NCBI RefSeq assembly: GCF_008119785.1 | Contig: NZ_VSFA01000043.1 | Coordinates: forward strand, 1 to 56,737 | Reading direction: 5' to 3' | Length of the DNA: 56,737 nucleotides | Origin: Micromonospora sp. MP36 | Lineage (GTDB): Bacteria > Actinomycetota > Actinomycetes > Mycobacteriales > Micromonosporaceae | Part shown: one piece after another, positions 32,240 through 42,425 of the stretch | How the letters are laid out: each line of letters opens with the position of its first letter | Numbering within the stretch: the first letter of the stretch is position 1 | Translations under genes and position numbers: made by a program | The notes under the pieces: generated by a model | What the model was told of the DNA's origin: nothing | The model's database searches: none | What the model saw: the letters and a program-made list of their open reading frames with translations, nothing else

Positions 32240-33238
32240 TTGAACGTGTCCGGATTGGCGTGGGCGGGGACCCTCATCGCGTTGACCGCGGTCCTGCTCG
32301 TCGACCTGTTCATCATCGGTCGGCGCCCGCACGAGCCCAGCGTCCGTGAGTCGAGCATCTGGGTCGGCTTCTACGTCGGGTTGGCCCTGCTCTTCGGCGC
32401 CGGGCTGTGGCTCGCCGCCGGGCCCGGCGTAGCCGGCCAGTTCTACACCGGTTGGCTCACCGAGTACAGCCTCTCGGTGGACAACCTCTTCGTCTTCGTG
32501 ATCATCATGGGCCGCTTCGCGGTGCCCCGGAAGTACCAACAGAAGGTGCTGCTCGTCGGCATCCTGCTGGCGCTGGTCATGCGGGGCGGCTTCATCGCCG
32601 CCGGCGCCGCCCTGCTCGCCCAGTTCACCTGGGTCTTCTACATCTTCGGCGCGTTCCTGATCTACACGGCGATCAACCTGGCCCGGCAGGGCGAGCCGGA
32701 CGAGGACGAGTTCAGCGAGAACGTGCTGATCCGGTGGAGCCGCAAGGCGCTGCCGCTGTCCCGGGACTTCGACGGCGCGAAGCTGACCACCCACGAGAAC
32801 GGGCGGCGGCTGTTCACCCCGATGCTGATCGTGATGATCGCGATCGGCACCACCGACCTGATCTTCGCGCTCGACTCGATCCCGGCGATCTTCGGCATCA
32901 CCCAGGAGCCGTACCTGGTCTTCACCGCGAACGTCTTCGCGCTGATGGGGCTCCGGCAGCTCTACTTCCTGCTCGGCGGGCTGCTGGACCGGCTGATCTA
33001 CCTCAGCTACGGCCTGGCCGTGGTGCTCGGCTTCATCGGCGTCAAGCTGGTCCTGGAGGCCCTCGCCGACAACAACCTGCCGTTCATCAACAACGGCGAG
33101 CACGTGGCCTGGGCCCCGCACATCCCGATCTGGCTCTCGCTGGCCGTCATCCTGGGCACCCTGGGTGTCGCCACCGCGGCCAGTCTGGTCAAGTCGTCCC
33201 GGGACCGGCGCCGCGAGCTGGCCGAGGCGCGAGGCTGA
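32240..33238 (+). CDS. TerC-family integral membrane protein (probable metal exporter)
   Basis: 332 residues with about nine membrane helices. TerC signatures are SLSVDNLFVFVIIMGRFAVP (helix with acidic DN pair) and TTDLIFALDSIPAIFGITQEPYLVFTANVFALMGLRQLYFLL. TerC proteins (Alx, MeeF/MeeY, YkoY) export Mn2+ and help metalate exported proteins. The acidic residues in the two helices probably bind the metal. The start is TTG 32240, set by GGAGG at 32229-32233; GTG 32246 is an alternative. Upstream in-frame codons read Arg/Pro-rich text from the leader. A strong shared terminator follows. Confidence 0.92.
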   Translation: MNVSGLAWAGTLIALTAVLLVDLFIIGRRPHEPSVRESSIWVGFYVGLALLFGAGLWLAAGPGVAGQFYTGWLTEYSLSVDNLFVFVIIMGRFAVPRKYQQKVLLVGILLALVMRGGFIAAGAALLAQFTWVFYIFGAFLIYTAINLARQGEPDEDEFSENVLIRWSRKALPLSRDFDGAKLTTHENGRRLFTPMLIVMIAIGTTDLIFALDSIPAIFGITQEPYLVFTANVFALMGLRQLYFLLGGLLDRLIYLSYGLAVVLGFIGVKLVLEALADNNLPFINNGEHVAWAPHIPIWLSLAVILGTLGVATAASLVKSSRDRRRELAEARG

Positions 33239-33255
33239 CGGAACCCGCACGCGAC

Positions 33256-33289
33256 GAAGGGGTGCTCCCGCGCTCGGGAGCACCCCTTC
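33256..33289. terminator. Bidirectional terminator between terC and the NlpC/P60 gene
   Basis: GAAGGGGTGCTCCCG (33256-33270) and CGGGAGCACCCCTTC (33275-33289) are perfect 15-bp inverted copies around CGCT, 18 bp after terC and 13 bp from the end of the convergent gene. Confidence 0.8.
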
Positions 33290-33302
33290 ACGGGTACGCG
33301 GG

Positions 33303-34235
33303 TCAGCCGACGCGGTGGGCGGCGACCAGGGTGGCCTCCCGCTCGGCGGGGAGCCGCTCCTCCAGCACCCGGCGCTGGATGTAGCAGGCGTGCAGCATCC
33401 GCCGGACCTCTCCGTGCGGCTCGCTGCTGACGATGCCGATGTGGTGGATCCGGCGGCCGGGCCGGGCGAAGAAGTAGAGGTCGCCGGGGCGCTCCTCGCC
33501 GAGGGCCAGGGGCGTGGTGGCCTTGGCCTGGTCGTCGGCGTCGCGGGGCAGCGTCACCCCGTGCCGCCGCCACGCCAGGCGCACCAGGCCGGAGCAGTCG
33601 ATCCCGTGGCTGGAGACCCCGCCCCAGACGTAGACCAGGTCGTGCAGCCGCTCCGCCACGGCGAGCACCTCCTTGGCCTCCGGCCGCTCGGTGGGCAGCG
33701 GGACCACGTCGGCCTCGGGCGCCCAGAGCGGGTCCGCCCGGCCGGGTACGTGCACCGGCCGCCACCCGTCCACCGGCCGGCCGGCCGGTGCGAGGCGGGT
33801 GCCGAGGACCACGCCGGGCAGGGCCAGCGGGCCGTCCGGGGCCGCGCGCAGCGCGGTGAGCGTGGCGTCCACCACCAGTGGACCGCCCGACGCGGCGGCC
33901 TCCGCCGGGGCGGCGAGCTGGGCGGCGGGCAGCCAGCCGGGGTAGCCGCGGGGGTCCAGCTTGGCGGCGGGCTGTTCGAGGGCGACGACGTGTGCCCAAC
34001 CGTCGTCACGCAGCTCGGTGACCAGCACCCGCTCGCCGAGCAGCAGCTGGCTCAGCACGCACTCGCCGACCTGCTGGTCGCGGTCCATGCCGGCGACCCA
34101 GGCGGCGACGTCCGGCGCGTCGCCCAGCGCCGCGCGGTCGACCGGGCGGACCGCCTCGGGCGCGGACCAGAGGGTGGCTACCGGGACCCGGACGACGGCC
34201 TCGCGGCCCGGCTGCAGCTCCACGTGCACTCCCAC
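33303..34235 (-). CDS. NlpC/P60 endopeptidase, probable cytoplasmic gamma-D-Glu-diamino acid hydrolase
   Basis: 310 residues. The N-terminal half resembles bacterial SH3 modules (VPVATLWSAPEAVRPVD, LLLGERVLVTELRDDGWAHVVAL). The C-terminal NlpC/P60 domain has catalytic Cys214 in GIDCSGLV and His264 or His265 in RRIHHIGIV. YVWGGVSSHG before the Cys is typical. No signal peptide is visible, which resembles YkfC-type enzymes that cleave murein peptides in the cytoplasm. The upstream partner encodes a dipeptide epimerase, the next enzyme of that pathway. GTG 34235 was chosen because AGAGAGGA lies about 8 nt before it. Confidence 0.87.
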   Translation of the reverse strand: MGVHVELQPGREAVVRVPVATLWSAPEAVRPVDRAALGDAPDVAAWVAGMDRDQQVGECVLSQLLLGERVLVTELRDDGWAHVVALEQPAAKLDPRGYPGWLPAAQLAAPAEAAASGGPLVVDATLTALRAAPDGPLALPGVVLGTRLAPAGRPVDGWRPVHVPGRADPLWAPEADVVPLPTERPEAKEVLAVAERLHDLVYVWGGVSSHGIDCSGLVRLAWRRHGVTLPRDADDQAKATTPLALGEERPGDLYFFARPGRRIHHIGIVSSEPHGEVRRMLHACYIQRRVLEERLPAEREATLVAAHRVG

Positions 34236-34279
34236 CTCGCGTTCCTCTCTGGCGACCCTATGAAAAATTCCGCCAGCCC

Positions 34280-35377
34280 TCAACCGCGCGGCTGAACATT
34301 GACTTCACTCACGGCCGAGATGCCGAGGCCGGGCGCGTCGGGCAGCAGGACGGTCGCGTCGTCGTACCGGATTCCGCCCTGCACCGGCGACCAGGCCAGC
34401 CACCACGCGGCGTCGAGGTCGGAGACGGCGGTGGTGCCGTACGCGGCGACCAGGCTGGCCGCGGCGCCCACGCCCACCGCGCTCTCCATCATCGAGCCGA
34501 CGATGGTGCCCATCCCGTGCGCTGCGGCCAGGTCGAGCAGCGTCCGCGCGGTGTGCAGGCCGCCGCACTTGGCCAGCTTGACGTTGACCCTGTCGGCCGC
34601 CCGCCGTCGGATCACCTCGACCAGGTCGCGGACGTCGAAGACCGACTCGTCGGCGAGGATCGGCAGGTCGACCCGGCCGCTGACCCAGGCCAGCCCGTCC
34701 AGGTCCCGCCGGTGGACCGGCTGCTCGACCAGTTCGACGTCGAGCCCGGCGTCCTCGATGCCCCGGATGACCCGGACCGCCTCGCGCGGCGTCCAGCCCT
34801 GGTTGGCGTCCAACCGGATGCGTACGTCTGGGCCGACCGCCGTCCGGACCGCGCGGACCCGGTCGAGGTCGCCCCGGGCGTCGGTGCCGACCTTCAGCTT
34901 GAGCACGGTGAACCCCTCGGCCCGGCGCTGCTTCGCGGCGGCGGCCAGGTCCACCGCGTCGCCGGCGGCCAGCGTGACGTCCGTCGGGACCCGCAGGCTG
35001 GTCCCGCCGAGCAGCCGCACCAGTGGTACGCCGAGCCGCCGCGCGGCCAGGTCGTGCAGGGCGACGTCGACGGCCGCCCTGGCGGACTCGTTGCCGACCA
35101 CCGCCCGGCGCACCTCGGCGCAGCGGGCCTGCAGGTCGTCGGCGTTCCGTCCGGTCAGCGCGGGGCCGAGGAGGTCCCGGACGCAGGCCTCGGCGCCGGC
35201 GATGGACGCCCCGGTGACCTGCCAGACCTGCGGGGCCTCGCCGAACCCGGACCGTCCGTCGCTGTCGATCACCTCCACGACCAGCGTGTCCACCGTGGTC
35301 GTGCGGCGCAGCGCGGTGACGAACGGGGTGTGTAAGGGGGCGGAGAGCCGGTGGGTGCGTACCGCGGCGATCGTCAT
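34280..35377 (-). CDS. Dipeptide epimerase (L-Ala-D/L-Glu type, enolase superfamily)
   Basis: 365 residues of the mandelate racemase/muconate lactonizing subgroup. Catalytic and metal residues are visible: LKLKVG (acid/base Lys), RIRLDANQGW (metal Asp), ELVEQPV (metal Glu), PILADESVF (metal Asp) and VNVKLAKCGG (second acid/base Lys). ALRRTTTVDTLVVEV near the N-terminus and MMESAVGVGAAASLVAAY near the C-terminus suit L-Ala-D/L-Glu epimerases such as YkfB. These convert murein-derived L-Ala-D-Glu to a form usable by ordinary peptidases. The NlpC/P60 gene follows 44 bp downstream. It probably has a leaderless start at ATG 35377. Confidence 0.88.
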   Translation of the reverse strand: MTIAAVRTHRLSAPLHTPFVTALRRTTTVDTLVVEVIDSDGRSGFGEAPQVWQVTGASIAGAEACVRDLLGPALTGRNADDLQARCAEVRRAVVGNESARAAVDVALHDLAARRLGVPLVRLLGGTSLRVPTDVTLAAGDAVDLAAAAKQRRAEGFTVLKLKVGTDARGDLDRVRAVRTAVGPDVRIRLDANQGWTPREAVRVIRGIEDAGLDVELVEQPVHRRDLDGLAWVSGRVDLPILADESVFDVRDLVEVIRRRAADRVNVKLAKCGGLHTARTLLDLAAAHGMGTIVGSMMESAVGVGAAASLVAAYGTTAVSDLDAAWWLAWSPVQGGIRYDDATVLLPDAPGLGISAVSEVNVQPRG

Positions 35378-35384
35378 GTGGGGC

Positions 35385-35390
35385 ACCCTA
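35385..35390 (-). promoter_or_regulatory. -10 box for the epimerase gene
   Basis: TAGGGT on the minus strand ends 7 nt before ATG 35377. The divergent phosphatase gene starts at 35422, so both promoters share about 45 bp. Confidence 0.5.
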
Positions 35391-35421
35391 TATGCAGGTT
35401 GCCGGGCACTGGGGAGGGCCG

Positions 35422-36219
35422 ATGGCGGAACGGGACTGGGCACTGGTGGGCGCGCCGAACGCGCGTGACCTCGGCGGCCTGCCGACATCCGACGGGCGGC
35501 GGGTCCGCCGCGGCCGGCTGATCCGCACCGCCGCGCTGGGCCGGCTCGCCGACGAGGACCTTCCGGTGCTGGGCAGGCTGGCCCCCGCCTGCGTGGTGGA
35601 CCTGCGGCACGTCAGCGAGCAGGAGGTCGCCCCGCCGGACCGTCTCGCGGGCGGGCCGCGGGTGGTGCACCTGCCGGTGTACGACGCGGCTCACCCGGTC
35701 TTCACGTACGTCTCGGCGGTGCTGCTCGGCCATGACCTGAGCGCGTACGAGGAGTTGGCCCGGGAGGGCGTGCCGGCGGCGATGGCGGCGATCTACCGGT
35801 GGTTCGTCACCGGGGAGTCGGCCCGGGCCGGGTTCGGGGCGGCCGTGCGGCTGGCCGCCGACGGGGCGAACCTGCCGCTGCTGTTCCACTGCTCGGCCGG
35901 CAAGGACCGGACCGGCTGGCTGTCGGTGGTGCTGCTCACCGCGCTCGGCGTGGACGAGGCGGCGATTCGGGCCGACTACCTGCGGCACAACGAGTTGACC
36001 GAGAGCCTGCGCGAGGTGCTGCTGGTGGCGATGACCCGGGGCCGGCCGGACCTGGACGCGGCGAGCGCGCGCCCGCTGCTGGAGGTGCGGCCCGAGTACC
36101 TGGATGCGGCGTACGACGAGGTCCGGCGGGTGCACGGCTCGTTCGGGGCGTACCTGCGGGACGGGTTGGGGGTGACCGACGAGACGGTCGCCGCGCTGCG
36201 GGCGCACCTGCTGGAGTGA
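35422..36219 (+). CDS. Tyrosine-protein phosphatase (PtpB-like dual-specificity)
   Basis: 265 residues. It has the signature HCSAGKDRTG with nucleophile Cys157 and Arg163 (C-x5-R), the N-terminal NARDLGGL motif and VDLRHVSEQE, all as in the Y_phosphatase3 family that includes mycobacterial PtpB. These cytoplasmic or secreted enzymes act on phosphotyrosine and sometimes phosphoinositides. No export signal is seen. ATG 35422 lies 6 nt after GGGGAGGG. It is divergent from the epimerase. Confidence 0.9.
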   Translation: MAERDWALVGAPNARDLGGLPTSDGRRVRRGRLIRTAALGRLADEDLPVLGRLAPACVVDLRHVSEQEVAPPDRLAGGPRVVHLPVYDAAHPVFTYVSAVLLGHDLSAYEELAREGVPAAMAAIYRWFVTGESARAGFGAAVRLAADGANLPLLFHCSAGKDRTGWLSVVLLTALGVDEAAIRADYLRHNELTESLREVLLVAMTRGRPDLDAASARPLLEVRPEYLDAAYDEVRRVHGSFGAYLRDGLGVTDETVAALRAHLLE

Positions 36220-36226
36220 GTCCCGG

Positions 36227-36256
36227 CCGCCGGCCCGCCGAGGCGCGGGCCGGCGG
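36227..36256. terminator. Hairpin between convergent genes
   Basis: CCGCCGGCCCGC (36227-36238) pairs with GCGGGCCGGCGG (36245-36256) around 6 nt. It is just after the phosphatase stop and before the end of the serine hydrolase gene. Confidence 0.65.
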
Positions 36257-36268
36257 GCTGGGGTGCGG

Positions 36269-37132
36269 TCAGTCGGCCAGGTCGTGCCGGGACTCCCAGA
36301 CCTGTGCGGAGACGTGCGCGATCAGGCGGCAGGCGTCGTCCTCCTCCTCGCCGCTCGGGCCGCCGTCGGCCAGGTCGGTGGTGGTGCACACGACGATGAC
36401 GTACGGCGGCGCGTCGGCCGGGAAGACCACGCCGGCGCCGTGCCGGATGCCGCGTACCCAGCCGTTCTTGTGCGCGATCCGGGTGCCGGTCGGCAGGCCG
36501 GCGGCGAGGTCCTCGCGGTGTTCCTGGGCGAACAGCACGTCCAGCATGGACGCGCAGCCGGCCGGGGAGGCGAGCGGGCCGGGTTCCCGGGCGCTGCGGG
36601 CCAGTCCGCCGAGCAGGGCGGCCAGGTCGGCCGCGGTGACCAGGTTGTCGATGCCCGCCTCCCGGGCGGCGGAGTCCTCGATGCCGCGGCCGGTGACGCT
36701 GTGCCGCGCCCCGCTCAGCGTCCATGCCTCGGCCACCGCCGGCAGTCCCACCGCGCCGATGATGATGTTGGTGGCCAGGTTGCTGGATCGGACGATCATG
36801 CGTTCGGCGAGCCAGCGCAGCGACGCGCTGGCGCCGACGCGCGCCCAGACCGCGTCGTCGTTGTCGTAGTCCCGGTCGTTGGCGAACCGGGGCGCGCCCG
36901 GCAGGGCGGAGTCGAAGCCGTTGTGCACCGGCACCGGCGCGTCCAGGTCCAGCCGGCCGGCCTCGGCGGCGCGGTGCAGCGCCACCAGCACGCCGACCTT
37001 CATGGTGCTGGCCGCGTAGTGGGTGGCGTCGGGCAGGCGGGTCCAGGTGGGCCGGGCGCCCAGCCGCCCCACGTACGCGGAGACGGTGCCCGGCACCTTG
37101 TCGAGGTGCGAGTCGAGATCCTCCCAGGTCAT
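36269..37132 (-). CDS. Class A beta-lactamase-like serine hydrolase
   Basis: 287 residues with the penicillin-binding fold motifs in order: S42-T-M-K45 (SxxK), SSN in VRSSNLATN (position of SDN), and H-K-N-G in RIAHKNGW (position of KTG). VVFPADAPPYVIVV follows as the next strand. No signal peptide or lipobox is present at the chosen ATG, unlike secreted beta-lactamases. It may therefore be an intracellular esterase or peptidase rather than a resistance enzyme. The ATG at 37132 lies 7 nt after a -10 box. It is divergent from the methyltransferase at 37199. Confidence 0.85.
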   Translation of the reverse strand: MTWEDLDSHLDKVPGTVSAYVGRLGARPTWTRLPDATHYAASTMKVGVLVALHRAAEAGRLDLDAPVPVHNGFDSALPGAPRFANDRDYDNDDAVWARVGASASLRWLAERMIVRSSNLATNIIIGAVGLPAVAEAWTLSGARHSVTGRGIEDSAAREAGIDNLVTAADLAALLGGLARSAREPGPLASPAGCASMLDVLFAQEHREDLAAGLPTGTRIAHKNGWVRGIRHGAGVVFPADAPPYVIVVCTTTDLADGGPSGEEEDDACRLIAHVSAQVWESRHDLAD

Positions 37133-37139
37133 GCGGGTG

Positions 37140-37145
37140 ACCGTA
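37140..37145 (-). promoter_or_regulatory. -10 box for the serine hydrolase gene
   Basis: TACGGT on the minus strand ends 7 nt before ATG 37132, predicting a leaderless transcript. Confidence 0.5.
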
Positions 37146-37186
37146 GCCGATCAGCGGCGGGGCTGCGGGCCGGCGGGTGGTCGGGC

Positions 37187-37192
37187 TAGCGT
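37187..37192 (+). promoter_or_regulatory. -10 box for the methyltransferase gene
   Basis: TAGCGT ends 6 nt before ATG 37199, predicting a leaderless transcript divergent from the serine hydrolase. Confidence 0.5.
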
Positions 37193-37198
37193 GCGCGG

Positions 37199-37864
37199 AT
37201 GACGAGCGCCGCGTACGACGCCATCGCCGACTGGTACGAGCAGTATGCCTCCGACACCTCCGCCGACTACATGACGCGGGTCCGCCGCCGGCTCGCCGAC
37301 CTGCTCGGGGAGGGGCCGGGTTCCTGTCTCGACCTGTGCTGCGGCACCGGGGTGCACGCCGCCGAGCTGCGCCGGCTGGGCTGGGCGCCGGTCGGGGTCG
37401 ACCTGTCCGGCGGGCAGTTGCGGTATGCGCGTGACCGGCTGCCGGTGGCCCGGGGCGATGCGGCCCGGCTCCCGGTGGCCGACGGGAGCGTGCCGGCTGT
37501 CACCTGCGTACTCGGGCACACCGACCTGCCCGACTACCCGGCGGTGATCGCGGAGGCCGCCCGGGTGCTCGCCCCCGGTGGGCGCTTCGTCCACATCGGC
37601 GTGCACCCGTGTTTCTGTGGTGCGTTCGCCGACCGCTCCGACCCGGCGCGCATCGTCATCGACGGTGGGTACGCCGAGCGGGACCGCAGCTTCCGGTCGT
37701 GGAACTCGAGCGGGGTGCGGGCCCGGGTGGGCGCCTGGCACCTGCCCCTGGCCGACCTGCTCAACGCGGTCACCGCCGCCGGCCTCACCGTGACCCGCGT
37801 CGAGGAGTCCGGCTCCACCGCTATACCCGACATGCTGGCCTTCCAGGCCACCAAACCCGCCTGA
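37199..37864 (+). CDS. Class I SAM-dependent methyltransferase
   Basis: 221 residues. SAM-binding motif I is CLDLCCGTGVHAAEL, then PVGVDLSGGQLRYARDR and VARGDAARLPVADGSVPAVTCVLGHTD. ARVLAPGGRFVHIGVHPCFCG is the post-motif helix and strand. It has the N-terminal YDAIADWYEQYASD of ubiE-like small-molecule methyltransferases. The substrate is unknown. It is convergent with typA, from which it is separated by 121 bp containing a hairpin. Confidence 0.88.
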   Translation: MTSAAYDAIADWYEQYASDTSADYMTRVRRRLADLLGEGPGSCLDLCCGTGVHAAELRRLGWAPVGVDLSGGQLRYARDRLPVARGDAARLPVADGSVPAVTCVLGHTDLPDYPAVIAEAARVLAPGGRFVHIGVHPCFCGAFADRSDPARIVIDGGYAERDRSFRSWNSSGVRARVGAWHLPLADLLNAVTAAGLTVTRVEESGSTAIPDMLAFQATKPA

Positions 37865-37937
37865 TCCTCACCCCCGTCGGGCCGGCCTGCGTTGATCATG
37901 AGGCGGGCGGCGATTTCGATCTGCTGGTGGAGACGGC

Positions 37938-37970
37938 GGAGCCCGGGCCGCCGGGGGCGGTCCGGGCTCC
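37938..37970. terminator. Hairpin between the methyltransferase gene and typA
   Basis: GGAGCCCGG (37938-37946) pairs with CCGGGCTCC (37962-37970). It is 16 bp beyond the typA stop. Confidence 0.6.
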
Positions 37971-37985
37971 GGGGTGGGCCGGGGG

Positions 37986-39863
<1,878 letters not shown>

Positions 39864-39984
39864 ACTCCTGTCTGCGGTTGCCGGGCGCGTGTCGGGGTCA
39901 CCCCGAGATCGCCCGGATCTCTGCCGAAACTGCTGTTCCGACCGTTCCAGCGACTGGCATGCTGGCCCTCGTGCGGGGGACCGG

Positions 39985-41454
39985 ATGCCTGACCTGCTGA
40001 CGTGGCTGCAGGGCCTGCCGGCCGTGCTGATCTACCTGGTCGCCGCGATGATCGTCGCGGGCGAGACCGCGGTGATCTTCGGGCTGCTGGTGCCGGGCGA
40101 GGCGACCCTGCTGCTGGTCGGCTTCTTAGCCTACGCGGGGACGCTGCGGATTATTCCGGCGCTGCTGGCCATGACGGCCGCCGCCGTGATCGGTGACACA
40201 CTCGCCTTCCGGGCCGGCCGCCGGTACGGGCCGCGGCTGCGCGCCTCCGGCCTCGGCGCCCGGATCGGCGCCGACCGGTGGCAGCGGGCCGACTCGCTGC
40301 TCGACCGGCTCGGCGGTCGCGGCGTGCTGGCCGCCCGCTGGGTGGCCTTCGCCCGTACCCTGGCGCCCCGGCTGGCCGGCGCGGCGGGCCTGCCGTACCG
40401 GCGGTTCGCGCCGTGGAACCTGGCCGGGGTGGTGAGCTGGGTCGGCGCCTCCGTGCTGGCCGGGTACGCGGCCGGCGAGTCGTACGCCCGGGTGTCCCAA
40501 CTCCTCGGCCGGGCCACCGGCGCGGTGCTGGTCCTGCTGCTCTGCCTGGCCGGGGTGGTGCTGGCCGGCCGCTGGCTCGGCCGTAATCCGGACCCGGCCC
40601 GGGCGCTGGCCGCCCGGGCGGCCGCCCTGCCCCCGCTGCGCTGGTTGCGCGCCCGGTACGGGGTGCTGTTCTTCCTGGTCACCATGCGGGTCGGGCCGGC
40701 CTGGACGCTGCTGCTCAACCTCGCCGCCGGTCTGGTGCTGCTCTTCACCGCGGGGCTGGCCGTCGCCGTGGTGCTGGAGGCGGTGGTCCGGCACAGCGGG
40801 CTCGGGGTGGTCGACGGCCTCATCGCCGACTGGTTCGCCGCCCGGCGTACCACCGGGGTGGCCGACGCGGCGGTGGCCGTGGTCTCGGTGCTGCGCGGGT
40901 CGTCCCTGATCGCCGCGGTGGCGGTCGTCGCGGCCGTGCTGGCCTGGCGCGGCCGCCCCTGGCGGGCGGACCTGCTCAGCGTGGTCGGCACGATGGGGGC
41001 GTTCGTGCCGCTGGTCGTGCTGGCCGTGGTCGCCGACCTGACCGGCCCGGGCGGCCCCGGCGACACGCCGGCGCTGCTGCCCACCCAGACCGCGGTGGTG
41101 ACGGCGAGCTTCGGCACGCTGGCCTGGCTGCTGTCCCGCCCGGCGCGCTGGCCGGTCGCGGTGGCGGTGTGGACGGCCGCCGTGGCCGGGGTGCTCGCCG
41201 TCGGCGGCGCCCGGCTCTATCTGGGCTGGAGCACGGCCAGCGGCACCGCCACGTCCGTCCTGCTCGGGGCCGCCTGGACCACGGTGTTCATGGTCGCCTG
41301 GGCCACCCGGGACCGGGCCGTCGGCGTGGCCGACCCGCCGCCCACAGCGGAGCCCGGCGGGGCGGACGAGCCGCCCCGCCCGGGGCAGCTGCCCCTGCCG
41401 CGCCCGACCGGGGCGGCGCCGCACGCCCCCCGGGGACCCGCCGATCCTTGCTAG
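39985..41454 (+). CDS. DedA-family membrane protein fused to a PAP2-like domain
   Basis: 489 residues with about ten membrane helices. The N-terminal ~200 residues are DedA/SNARE-associated: FGLLVPGEATLLLVGFLAYAG, the re-entrant ARWVAFARTLAPRLAGAAGLPYRRF, and WNLAGVVSWVGASVLAGYAAG. The C-terminal half has the helix layout of PAP2 phosphatases, but the catalytic motifs look lost. SFGT replaces PSGH, no KxxxxxxRP is seen, and RLYLGWSTASG stands where R-x-x-x-x-x-H would be. It therefore probably acts as a lipid scramblase/flippase rather than a phosphatase. Its TAG stop forms part of the next promoter box. ATG 39985 lacks a clear ribosome site. Confidence 0.85.
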   Translation: MPDLLTWLQGLPAVLIYLVAAMIVAGETAVIFGLLVPGEATLLLVGFLAYAGTLRIIPALLAMTAAAVIGDTLAFRAGRRYGPRLRASGLGARIGADRWQRADSLLDRLGGRGVLAARWVAFARTLAPRLAGAAGLPYRRFAPWNLAGVVSWVGASVLAGYAAGESYARVSQLLGRATGAVLVLLLCLAGVVLAGRWLGRNPDPARALAARAAALPPLRWLRARYGVLFFLVTMRVGPAWTLLLNLAAGLVLLFTAGLAVAVVLEAVVRHSGLGVVDGLIADWFAARRTTGVADAAVAVVSVLRGSSLIAAVAVVAAVLAWRGRPWRADLLSVVGTMGAFVPLVVLAVVADLTGPGGPGDTPALLPTQTAVVTASFGTLAWLLSRPARWPVAVAVWTAAVAGVLAVGGARLYLGWSTASGTATSVLLGAAWTTVFMVAWATRDRAVGVADPPPTAEPGGADEPPRPGQLPLPRPTGAAPHAPRGPADPC

Positions 41455-41457
41455 GGT
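41452..41457 (+). promoter_or_regulatory. -10 box for the transglycosylase gene
   Basis: TAGGGT overlaps the stop codon (TAG) of the DedA-PAP2 gene. It leaves a leader of about 22 nt containing the ribosome site GGGGGAGGG. Confidence 0.5.
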
Positions 41458-41485
41458 GCCGCGGACGACCCCGGGGGAGGGACTG

Positions 41486-42358
41486 ATGCGCCGAGAACTG
41501 GGCCGATGGGCCACGGCGGTGGCCGCCGGGCTGTTGCTGTCGGGTGCGGTGAGCGGGTGCGGCGGCGAGGAGCGCCCGGCCCGGGAGGTGGCGGTCGAGC
41601 TGCCCAGCGAGGCGCCTGTCGAGACACCCGCCGACGAGCCGAGCGAGGCCCCGCCGGCGGTGGAGGCGATGGGCGCGGCGCCGGGCGCCACGCCCAGCCC
41701 GAGCGCCACGCCGACGAGGAAACCGACGGCGAAGCCCACCCGGACCAGTTCCGGCCCGTTGGCCAAGCCGAAGCCGCCGACGGAGACGAAGGTCCCGCCG
41801 CCACCGCCGAAGCCCGCGCCGAGTGGTTGCCAGCCCAGCTACCGGGGCACCCAGGCGACCCGCAGCCAGGTGAAGAGCGCCCTGTCCGACGCGGCGGCGA
41901 AGACCTACTGGCCGACCTCCGCGCCGGACATCAGGATCCCGCTCAACCTGCTGAAGGCCACCGCCTGGCAGGAGAGCGGCTGGCAGTCCAACATCGTGGC
42001 CTGCGACGGCGGCATCGGGCTGATGCAGGTCATGCCAGCCACCGCGGACTGGATGAACCAGCGTTTCGGCGAGTCGTACGACATCAACGCCTACCGGGAC
42101 AACGCGTACCTGGGGGCCAACTACCTCGCCTGGCTCACCAAGTACATCGGCGACATGTACTTCGAGTCGGACTACCGGCTGGACGCCTCGCTGTGCACCA
42201 GCGAGCTGAACTCCTGCCTGCTCAACGCCATCATCGCGGCCTACAACTACGGGCCGTACGCGGTGGCGCAGGAGGGCGAGCCGCTCACCATCCCCAACCC
42301 GCAGTACGTGCGCAACGTGCGGGCGTTGATGACCGAGTGCGTCTGCCTGAGCTACTGA
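41486..42358 (+). CDS. Lytic transglycosylase-like lipoprotein
   Basis: 290 residues. The lipoprotein signal has lipobox SGAVSGC with Cys near residue 26. A ~90-residue Pro/Thr/Lys-rich linker spans the wall. The SLT domain follows: catalytic Glu in LKATAWQESGWQ, GGIGLMQVMPAT, and AAYNYGPYAV, matching family 1 lytic transglycosylases that cleave MurNAc-GlcNAc bonds to 1,6-anhydro ends. The catalytic domain also carries Cys pairs (SLCTSELNSC, TECVC). It is anchored on the outer face of the membrane. A strong ribosome site, GGGGGAGGG, sits 6 nt before ATG 41486. Confidence 0.9.
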   Translation: MRRELGRWATAVAAGLLLSGAVSGCGGEERPAREVAVELPSEAPVETPADEPSEAPPAVEAMGAAPGATPSPSATPTRKPTAKPTRTSSGPLAKPKPPTETKVPPPPPKPAPSGCQPSYRGTQATRSQVKSALSDAAAKTYWPTSAPDIRIPLNLLKATAWQESGWQSNIVACDGGIGLMQVMPATADWMNQRFGESYDINAYRDNAYLGANYLAWLTKYIGDMYFESDYRLDASLCTSELNSCLLNAIIAAYNYGPYAVAQEGEPLTIPNPQYVRNVRALMTECVCLSY

Positions 42359-42380
42359 GCTGACCGGCGGGGACCGGTTC

Positions 42381-42386
42381 TATGCT
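42381..42386 (+). promoter_or_regulatory. -10 box for the CocE-like gene
   Basis: TATGCT, about 40 nt before GTG 42426. An AAGGGGG ribosome-like site lies in between. Confidence 0.4.
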
Positions 42387-42425
42387 GCAACCCGGACCGG
42401 GCGGACAAGGGGGCATCAGCGAGCC

